Source: Bacteroidales bacterium | GTDB taxonomy: Bacteria; Bacteroidota; Bacteroidia; Bacteroidales; JAFGHD01 | Direction: 5' to 3' | DNA: 33,035 bases | NCBI GenBank assembly: GCA_016927695.1 | Contig: JAFGME010000051.1 | Location: 1-33,035 of the forward strand | Shown: positions 24,331 to 30,111 of the stretch, piece after piece | How the letters are laid out: each line of letters opens with the position of its first letter | Position numbering within the stretch: position 1 is the first letter of the stretch | The notes under the pieces: generated by a model | Told to the model about the DNA's origin: nothing | The model's database searches: none | What the model saw: only the letters and a program-made list of their open reading frames with translations | Made by a program: the position numbers and the translations under genes

Positions 24331-25527
24331 ATGGCAAAGAGAACCATAGTAAGTATGCCGGGTGACGGTATCGGAAAAGTTGTCCTTGAGGAATCCATCC
24401 GCGTTTTGGATGCGGCAGGTTTTGAAGCGAAATACGTTCATGGAGATATTGGCTGGGATTTCTGGCGCCGTGAGGGCAACCCGCTCCCGGAGAGAACGAT
24501 CAAATTGCTTGAAGAGCATAAAATAGGGCTTTTCGGCGCCATCACATCCAAACCCAAGGATGCAGCGCTTGAGGAACTGGCGGAAGACCTGAAAGGTAAG
24601 GGGCTGGTTTATTCCTCCCCTATTGTCGGGCTCAGACAGCATTTCGGCCTGGATATCTGCATGCGCCCCTGCAGGACGTATAAGGGCAATCCTCTGAATT
24701 TCATACGAAGAGGGCCGAACGACACCATTGAAGAACCGGAAGTGGATGTGGTTATCTTCAGGCAAAACACCGAAGGCCTTTACGGCGGAGTGGAATGGAG
24801 CAACCCTCCCGACAATGTTTACCAGGCGCTCATGTCTCACCCTAAATTCAAAAAGAATTTCTCCTGGTGCCCGAAAGAAGAACTTTCCGTCTCAACCCGG
24901 ATTTTCACAAAAAAATACACCGAAAGGATTTTGAGGGCAGCCTTTGAATATGCCAAAAAATACGGATACAAATCGGTTACCGTATGCGAAAAACCGAATG
25001 TGATCCGCGAAACTTCAGGAATGATGTACCAGATGGCCAAGGCCATGCAGAAAAATGAATTCCCAGGCATTGAATTATGGAATACGAACATCGATGCCCA
25101 GATGATGTGGCTCACGAAAAATCCGGAAGATTACGGTGTGATCGTGGCAGGCAACATGTTTGGAGATATTGTTTCAGATGGATTTGCAGGCCTTATAGGC
25201 GGCCTGGGATTTGCCTGCAGCGCCCAGTTCAATCCCGATTCAGGCGTGGGCGTTTTTGAACCCACACACGGTTCCGCACCCAAGTATGCCGACTACCCGG
25301 TTTCCATAGTGAACCCGATCGCGATGATCGAATCGGCCTGTATGATGCTCGATTTTATCGGTGAAAACGCCATTGCGGGAAAAATCAGAAAATCTGTTGC
25401 AGCCGTTGTTGCCGATGGAAAAGTACGCACTTATGATATGATGAAGATGACAGGAAGGCCCGACGTAGTTGAAAAAGGCGCCGCATCCACAAGGCAGATG
25501 GCTGATGTCATCATTTCCAGACTATAA
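24331..25527 (+). CDS. Isocitrate/isopropylmalate dehydrogenase family enzyme
   Basis: A 398-residue protein starting MAKRTIVSMPGDGIG, the N-terminus usual for the family. These enzymes oxidise and decarboxylate a 2-hydroxy acid with a metal ion and NAD(P). The substrate region SSPIVGLRQHFGLDICMRP (Ser96, Arg102) resembles homoisocitrate dehydrogenases at its start and isocitrate dehydrogenases at its end. FRQNTEGLYGG keeps the conserved Arg and Tyr. The metal-site segment GNMFGDIVSDGFAGLIGGLG is intact. HGSAPKYAD (Lys318, Tyr319) matches the NADP-binding pair of E. coli isocitrate dehydrogenase. Isocitrate is the likeliest substrate in this phylum. An HD-domain-like gene follows 82 bases downstream. 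Confidence 0.92.
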   Translation: MAKRTIVSMPGDGIGKVVLEESIRVLDAAGFEAKYVHGDIGWDFWRREGNPLPERTIKLLEEHKIGLFGAITSKPKDAALEELAEDLKGKGLVYSSPIVGLRQHFGLDICMRPCRTYKGNPLNFIRRGPNDTIEEPEVDVVIFRQNTEGLYGGVEWSNPPDNVYQALMSHPKFKKNFSWCPKEELSVSTRIFTKKYTERILRAAFEYAKKYGYKSVTVCEKPNVIRETSGMMYQMAKAMQKNEFPGIELWNTNIDAQMMWLTKNPEDYGVIVAGNMFGDIVSDGFAGLIGGLGFACSAQFNPDSGVGVFEPTHGSAPKYADYPVSIVNPIAMIESACMMLDFIGENAIAGKIRKSVAAVVADGKVRTYDMMKMTGRPDVVEKGAASTRQMADVIISRL

Positions 25528-25609
25528 TCATGGAATCCTGCACATGAATGCTGATGGTTTATTATCAGAGGCATTCCAACGGATTGTCGAATCTTAACAA
25601 TATAAAACG

Positions 25610-26161
25610 ATGACAGAAGAAATTGTAAAATTGTGGCCCGAACTGGAATGGATTGAAGACGCTGACCTGCGTGAAAAAACAGCCAGAACATGGGAGATCG
25701 CCCTTGAAAGAAGTGTCCTCACCCCGGACGACCTGAGAAGGATACCGTTTACCCTGCTTTGCGGTCCGGACCTGAAAGTCACCTTCATGGACCACAAGAG
25801 GTCGGTGGTGCATATTGCGAGGGACGCCGGGAACAAGATCAACGAGATGTATCATGGGGAACTTCCCGTGAATATGGATGTCCTGATCTCAGGCGCCATC
25901 CTTGCCGATGTAGGCAAATTGCTTGAGTACGTACTGGACGGAAATGGAAAAGCGATGCAGGGTTCCTATGGAAAATACCTGCGTCATCCCTTTTCCGGGG
26001 TATCGCTGGCCGAAGAATGCGGCTGCCCGCCCGAAGTGTGCCATATCATTGCAGCCCATGCGGGGGAAGGAAACATGATCAAAAGAACTACGGAAGCATA
26101 CATTGTTCATCATGCCGATTTCATGACCTTCCTTCCTTTCAAGGAAAGGCTGGTGGTTTGA
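25610..26161 (+). CDS. HD-domain-like protein (phosphohydrolase family)
   Basis: A 183-residue protein with the helical HD-domain pattern. The first metal-ligand region is DHKRSVVHIA (His62), followed by GAILADVGKLLEY (Ala99-Asp100), RHPFSGVSLAEECG (His126), CHIIAAHAGEG (His150) and IVHHADFMTF (Asp170). In ordinary HD proteins the second site reads His-Asp; here Ala replaces the His, so metal binding may be altered. No signal peptide is seen. It follows the dehydrogenase gene by 82 bases on the same strand and may share its transcript. HD proteins are nucleotidases, phosphodiesterases or dGTPases. The substrate is unknown. Confidence 0.8.
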   Translation: MTEEIVKLWPELEWIEDADLREKTARTWEIALERSVLTPDDLRRIPFTLLCGPDLKVTFMDHKRSVVHIARDAGNKINEMYHGELPVNMDVLISGAILADVGKLLEYVLDGNGKAMQGSYGKYLRHPFSGVSLAEECGCPPEVCHIIAAHAGEGNMIKRTTEAYIVHHADFMTFLPFKERLVV

Positions 26162-26263
26162 TGGTTTCCCGGTCCTCCAGGATCAGATACGGGCAGGCAG
26201 AACAGTTGGAAAACCACACCCGGCCCCGTCAGGGGTCGAACCACTTGTGTATTGAACATCTTC

Positions 26264-26309
26264 TGCAAATCTTCCATTACCGGATATACCGCTGCTGAAT
26301 GGATTTGCA
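26264..26309. repeat. Inverted repeat (imperfect hairpin)
   Basis: TGCAAAT (26264-26270) and CCATT (26274-26278) pair with AATGG (26298-26302) and ATTTGCA (26303-26309). This gives a 12-pair stem with a three-base bulge and a 19-base loop. No T-run follows, so it is not a typical terminator. Confidence 0.6.
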
Positions 26310-26313
26310 AATG

Positions 26314-26327
26314 GAAAAGCGCTTTTC
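26314..26327. repeat. Perfect 14-base palindrome
   Basis: GAAAAGCGCTTTTC is its own reverse complement. It lies four bases after the hairpin at 26264-26309. It could be a protein-binding site, but nothing ties it to a gene. Confidence 0.5.
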
Positions 26328-26599
26328 AATAAAATGTGTTGGTCATGTTTACGACAGGATACTCACAGTCAAAATGAAGCAACCAGGAGGGAAAAAAGGA
26401 TTGCAAATCATTACCTGCAGCAGCTCACCGGCTTGTTGTTTTGATTGCATTTTTTCGTAAATTGCGGACAGATTGAAATATCCGTTGGCAAACGTTTGTA
26501 AATATTTTATTCGGTTTAATAATTGGTTTTTAGCATGTTAAAGGGTAAATATATTAACAGGCAAGGAAATAAACAGATTATTAAAATAGATAAAAACAT

Positions 26600-27094
26600 A
26601 TGAAAAAGCAATTTTGCAATTCCGTTCTATTGAATGTCTTAATTTTTACCTCATTAGCCTTCTTTCTGCTCTCATGTTCTACTAACAAATGGATGGTTCC
26701 TTCAGAATACATTGGTCACTGGGAAAGCGATAAGAATATAATCACTGTTCCATATAAACTTAATGCTCAACAGCACTCTCAATTTATTTCTGATTCAGCA
26801 AACATTAATATAAACATTAGTGATGATAAAACTGTGAGTGGCTTTATTGGACGCTCAGCTATCAATAGTGGAAAAATATTGAAATCATGGAGTTTCCCTG
26901 GGTTAAGAAAGACTGAATACCACATTGAATGCTATTTGACAGGAAAAATATTCGGGAAAGACCCTCTGGAGGCTAAAGAAGTTGACATTTGGCTTACCCT
27001 GTTGAATGAAAATGGAAAGATTAAAGCAGACCTGCGTTCAGGTGGGTCTAAAATCCCAATGGGATTGATGTTATTGGAAAAAATGAACAAATAA
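26600..27094 (+). CDS. Small AT-rich lipoprotein of unknown function
   Basis: A 164-residue protein with a lipoprotein signal (FFLLSCSTNK, Cys about residue 26). The mature part begins WMVPSEYIGHWESDKNIITV, and the GHWES turn resembles lipocalin-like small proteins. Strand-like segments follow (INININISDDKTVSGFIGR; EYHIECYLTGKIFG; DIWLTLLNENGKIKADLRSG). The gene uses many AT-ending codons and is visibly poorer in G+C than its neighbours. It has no operon partner and sits in a stretch with repeats beside a tRNA gene, so horizontal acquisition is plausible. I cannot assign a function. Confidence 0.75.
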   Translation: MKKQFCNSVLLNVLIFTSLAFFLLSCSTNKWMVPSEYIGHWESDKNIITVPYKLNAQQHSQFISDSANININISDDKTVSGFIGRSAINSGKILKSWSFPGLRKTEYHIECYLTGKIFGKDPLEAKEVDIWLTLLNENGKIKADLRSGGSKIPMGLMLLEKMNK

Positions 27095-27163
27095 ATTGGT
27101 ATTAATCAAAATAAACTGGCCATAATAAGACATGTATACTGCTCATAAAACCCTGTGACGTTT

Positions 27164-27204
27164 TTGTGCCTACAAGTACCCTGTTTTTAAGGGGTCAGGC
27201 ACAA
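27164..27204. repeat. REP-like inverted repeat
   Basis: TTGTGCCT (27164-27171) pairs exactly with AGGCACAA (27197-27204). Inside, ACCC (27178-27181) pairs with GGGT (27192-27195). The GGGGTCAGGCAC half resembles sequences often found around REP-type elements, from memory. Only one copy is seen here. Confidence 0.5.
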
Positions 27205-27274
27205 TTCAACATTCTGTAACTAACAGATACACAGCGCTGATAAGCAGAAAGAATTTGGCAATTTAGCGTTTTCG

Positions 27275-27348
27275 TGGGCCCACCAGGACTTGAACCTGGG
27301 ACCACCTGATTATGAGTCAGGTGCTCTAACCAACTGAGCTATAGGCCC
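27275..27348 (-). tRNA. tRNA with CAU anticodon, probably Ile2 (lysidine-modified)
   Basis: On the minus strand a full 74-base cloverleaf reads from GGGCCTATAGCTCAG to TGGGCCCA. The anticodon CAT is at 27314-27312 in loop CTCATAA, closed by the stem CCTGA/TCAGG. The T-arm is CCAGG-TTCAAGT-CCTGG. CCA is not encoded (A73 is followed by CGA). CAT can mean Met or Ile2. The acceptor stem has C4-G69 and C5-G68, known determinants for TilS, which turns the C into lysidine so that the tRNA reads AUA as isoleucine. E. coli elongator tRNA-Met has U4 and A5 there. Ile2 is therefore favoured over elongator Met; the tRNA gene itself is certain. Confidence 0.95.
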
Positions 27349-27373
27349 TTTTATACCCTGATTTCAGGGAGCG

Positions 27374-27404
27374 CAAAATTACAAATTGTATCGGCATTTT
27401 CAAA
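27374..27404 (-). promoter_or_regulatory. Promoter of the tRNA gene
   Basis: On the minus strand TTTG (27404-27401), a 19-base spacer and TAATTTTG (27381-27374) make a full Bacteroidota promoter, 25 bases before the tRNA 5' end. Confidence 0.75.
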
Positions 27405-27417
27405 AGGAAAAATTAAA

Positions 27418-27425
27418 TATTTTTG
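27418..27425 (+). promoter_or_regulatory. -7 box of the HAD phosphatase gene
   Basis: TATTTTTG matches TAnnTTTG, 11 bases before ATG 27437. It diverges from the tRNA promoter, whose -33 box lies 13 bases to the left. The nearest TTG upstream (27386-27388) is 29 bases away, too far. Confidence 0.45.
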
Positions 27426-27436
27426 CTCTCCGGTAA

Positions 27437-28072
27437 ATGAACAGAAATATCAAAAATATCATTTTTGACTTTGGTGGGGTCATCATCAATATTGATCCCC
27501 GCCTTACGTTGGATGAATTCCATAAACTGGGACTTACGGATTTTTCCGGCGGAGAATCCGGATGGTTTGTCACGGATGTGTTGAATCGTTTTGAAACCGG
27601 TATAATTACCGAAACGGAGTTCGGGAATGCAGTGAAATCGCTGCTGAATCCCGGAACCACAAATGCCATGGTGGACACCGCATGGAACCTGACCCTTCTC
27701 GACATTCCCCCCTCCAGGATCGCACTCCTCAAATCGCTGAAAAAGCATTACAGGCTTTTCCTTTTAAGCAATACCAACAGCATCCACTACGACAAATACA
27801 CCAAAGATTTCTGCGATGATTTCGGCTTTGATTTTGAATCCCTTTTTGAAAAAGCTTACTGGTCGTTCAAAGCAGGGCTGCGCAAACCCGATCCGGAATT
27901 TTTCACAATGGTGCTTCAAGAAAACCGGCTCCTCCCCGAAGAAACACTCTTTATTGATGACACACAGGAGCACACTGAAACCGCCCGCAACTTGAATATC
28001 AACCCGATTCACCTCACAGGCGGAACCGGGATCACGGATCTTTTTAAAAACAACCGCCTGAAAGATTTCTGA
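27437..28072 (+). CDS. HAD-superfamily phosphatase (YihX-like)
   Basis: A 211-residue protein with the HAD motifs. Motif I is IIFDFGGVIINID, nucleophile Asp11. Motif II is LFLLSNTNSIH, a lysine in FKAGLRKPDPEFF serves as motif III, and motif IV is TLFIDDTQEH. The residue two after the nucleophile is Gly, not the usual Asp; E. coli YihX (alpha-D-glucose-1-phosphatase, FDLGNV) has the same pattern, so this is a subgroup trait. A helical cap lies between motifs I and II. The likely activity is removal of phosphate from a sugar phosphate; the substrate is not determined. It is a single gene between the divergent tRNA and the convergent sialidase-like pair. Confidence 0.9.
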   Translation: MNRNIKNIIFDFGGVIINIDPRLTLDEFHKLGLTDFSGGESGWFVTDVLNRFETGIITETEFGNAVKSLLNPGTTNAMVDTAWNLTLLDIPPSRIALLKSLKKHYRLFLLSNTNSIHYDKYTKDFCDDFGFDFESLFEKAYWSFKAGLRKPDPEFFTMVLQENRLLPEETLFIDDTQEHTETARNLNINPIHLTGGTGITDLFKNNRLKDF

Positions 28073-28080
28073 CCTGTTAC

Positions 28081-28114
28081 AAAAAAAAGGCTGTCCTGAA
28101 AAAGAACAGCCTTT
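28081..28114 (-). terminator. Rho-independent terminator between convergent genes
   Basis: AAAGGCTGT (28086-28094) and ACAGCCTTT (28106-28114) form a nine-pair stem with an 11-base loop. On the minus strand the stem runs into eight T (28088-28081), so it chiefly ends the gene at 28135. On the plus strand it may also end the HAD transcript, with only TTTAAT after the stem. Confidence 0.85.
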
Positions 28115-28134
28115 AATAAAAGGATTGTCATCCG

Positions 28135-30000
28135 TTATTCTACAAGCATTTTGTGCGTAATTTCAGAACCGTTGGCGAAGACGGTGTAAAGGTACATACC
28201 GGGTTTCAGGCCTGAAACAGAGATGTTAAACCTGTGGAGGCCTGCATTTACCTGTCCCTTTTCAATCTGCAAAACTTTTTCCCCGATGAGGTTGTACACT
28301 TCAAGCCTCAGGTCGGCCGGAGCGCTGAGATCGACGTTAACATAAGTGATCCCGGAGGCCGGGTTGGGATAGTTTTGTGAAACATTGCTGTTGGCGAGCA
28401 CGAAATTCTCCCTTATTCCCACCGGTCCGACAATCGAATCTTTCAATTCCCTGACATAAATCTGCCTGTTATCAACTGCCGCGTGGTCATCATCAAGGAA
28501 AAGGCCGGGTTCTGTATCCACATTGTAAAACAGATGAATGTAATCATCTGAATTCAGGGCTACTATCGGGTAAACGCACTCGTCAAAAATATGAATAAGA
28601 TCAGCCGTAAAATCGGTAAAATCCAGCCAGGTTGCCCCACCGTCTTTTGATCCTCTGGCCCAGATGTGCTTGAAATTGTAGGTTCCGTTATCATAACCTT
28701 CGGTAGTGGAGGCAAACACAACAAATATCCTGTCCTCTGGATCAACGATGATGTTTGCCATGGTGGAAATGCCTAACTCCCTGTACGACATAATATCGGG
28801 CAAAATGTCGATCATGCCGTTGTTGTCGATATCCTGTGTCCAGCCCACCAGGTTCACGTCTTCCACGAGTACGTCCCATGCATCGAGCGCGTCATGCTGA
28901 TCGGGGGCTGTGAAGGGTGGCATATCTTCATTCCAGTAGGCGATACCGTCGCTGTAAGGCCAGTATTGATAGGTGGTTCCGACTTCAAAGTGTGCTACCC
29001 TTCCAAGGCCGATCACAACGTGAACTTTACCGGAATTGTCCATTGCCATGCCTGCCGACCCATCGGGGGCCCAGAGGGTGTCGGTGGTAATGGTCACGTT
29101 CCAGTCGAAGAAAGGATACGGGTGTTCCCAGATGATTGTTTTTGTCCAGTTGTCGCCATCGTCATCAGACTTCATCAGCACAAAATCGTGCCATGTATCT
29201 GTAAGACAGAAAGCTATATTGCCGGCCCTGGGTTCTGCCCAGATCACTTCATCGGCCGAATGTTCGAGGTAGAAATTGGGGCCGATTTCATCCAGAATAA
29301 GGTATTCTGTCTCCCAGGTATCGCCACCGTCCAATGATCTCCAATAACCCAGCGGAGTACCCATGCCGCCGTAACTATCTCGGATATGTCCCAGGCAGTG
29401 AACAATTTCGTTATTGACCCCGGAAGTAACGATCCTGGGCCAGGTCACTTTTTCATTCCCCGGAGGGCCCTGTAAGATAGTTTCGTTCCAGGCGCCTGTG
29501 CCTTTGGTGTCCCTTCTGTTGACGATCAATGCATCCACGGCATTATGAGAGATCACGATTTCTCCGTCTTCTCCAAGCGGGGCAATGGATGGCCAGCCGC
29601 TTTTCTGGGTTTCAATCTTGGATGTCGGAAGCGGTCCCCATACTGAACCGTCATAATAATTATGTGCAGATCCCCTGTCGGACCAGTTGCCAACGTCATC
29701 CATACCATAGGTCCAGGTAGCCGCCATGGTTCCGTCATCAAACATATATATCCTGTTTGACAGGGCCGAATTGGATTGCAGGTCATATCTGGTAACACCG
29801 ATTTGTTGCTCCTCCAGAAGGGTGGATTGCTTCAGGGGAACATAATTCAGGGCCTGTGACATTTCCGAACCGTCAACCGGTTGGGTGTATTCCCTGGTTA
29901 CGGAAACATCTTTGAGGGCTTTTGATATGGAAGCCCTTTTCTGTGTATAGCCCGCGAAAGCAAGCAATACTGCCAGCGATAATAGTAAAACTCTTTTCAT
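28135..30000 (-). CDS. Secreted sialidase/BNR-like protein with T9SS sorting domain (copy A)
   Basis: A 621-residue protein from ATG 30000 (MKRVLLLSLAVLLAFAGYTQ), a clear signal peptide. The frame is open to 30081, but the upstream residues are not signal-like and cover promoter sequence. Asp-box-like turns (SLDGGDTWETEYL; KSDDDGDNWTKTI; SKDGGATWLDF) mark a propeller-like fold. A calcium-loop-like segment near residue 387 reads DIDNNGMIDILPD. The C-terminus is a type A T9SS domain (SQNYPNPASGITYVNV; LEVYNLIGEKV; ITHKMLVE). It is a tandem paralogue of the gene at 30112-32004. No sialidase catalytic set could be confirmed, so enzymatic activity is uncertain. A terminator follows. Confidence 0.87.
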   Translation of the reverse strand: MKRVLLLSLAVLLAFAGYTQKRASISKALKDVSVTREYTQPVDGSEMSQALNYVPLKQSTLLEEQQIGVTRYDLQSNSALSNRIYMFDDGTMAATWTYGMDDVGNWSDRGSAHNYYDGSVWGPLPTSKIETQKSGWPSIAPLGEDGEIVISHNAVDALIVNRRDTKGTGAWNETILQGPPGNEKVTWPRIVTSGVNNEIVHCLGHIRDSYGGMGTPLGYWRSLDGGDTWETEYLILDEIGPNFYLEHSADEVIWAEPRAGNIAFCLTDTWHDFVLMKSDDDGDNWTKTIIWEHPYPFFDWNVTITTDTLWAPDGSAGMAMDNSGKVHVVIGLGRVAHFEVGTTYQYWPYSDGIAYWNEDMPPFTAPDQHDALDAWDVLVEDVNLVGWTQDIDNNGMIDILPDIMSYRELGISTMANIIVDPEDRIFVVFASTTEGYDNGTYNFKHIWARGSKDGGATWLDFTDFTADLIHIFDECVYPIVALNSDDYIHLFYNVDTEPGLFLDDDHAAVDNRQIYVRELKDSIVGPVGIRENFVLANSNVSQNYPNPASGITYVNVDLSAPADLRLEVYNLIGEKVLQIEKGQVNAGLHRFNISVSGLKPGMYLYTVFANGSEITHKMLVE

Positions 30001-30044
30001 TTCCTTTAAATTTAAATAATCACTATGTTCATTAATTTGAGGCG

Positions 30045-30077
30045 CAAAATAATAAATATTCCTTGTATTAAAACAAA
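30045..30077 (-). promoter_or_regulatory. Possible promoter of copy A
   Basis: On the minus strand TTTG (30077-30074), a 21-base spacer and TTATTTTG (30052-30045), one base from TAnnTTTG. It lies 44 bases before ATG 30000, so copy A may be transcribed apart from copy B. Confidence 0.4.
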
Positions 30078-30111
30078 ACAAATTTAACTTATATCATTTT
30101 TTTCTTACCCC

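Larger units (their letters stand above)
26162..26599. other. Intergenic stretch with inverted repeats
   Basis: I see no gene in these 438 bases. The left part (26162-26330) has ordinary composition and two inverted repeats, listed separately. The right part becomes strongly AT-rich toward the next gene. No transposase remnant was recognised. Confidence 0.6.

Noticed and set aside
26017-26298. Plus-strand frame overlapping the end of the HD-like gene
   Set aside because: It runs out of frame through a recognised gene, its product has no family features and it has no start signals.
26162-27348. Attachment-site duplication of the tRNA 3' end marking an integrated element
   Set aside because: I looked for a second copy of the tRNA 3' sequence (GGTGGGCCCA or the T-arm) in the stretch to the left and found none; no integrase gene is present either.
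27437-28072. HAD protein as inactive because motif I reads DFG instead of DxD
   Set aside because: The same Gly occurs in the active YihX subgroup, so it is a family trait.
30001-30081. Upstream extension of the copy A protein to 30081
   Set aside because: The extra residues precede a perfect signal peptide and overlap a promoter-like sequence.
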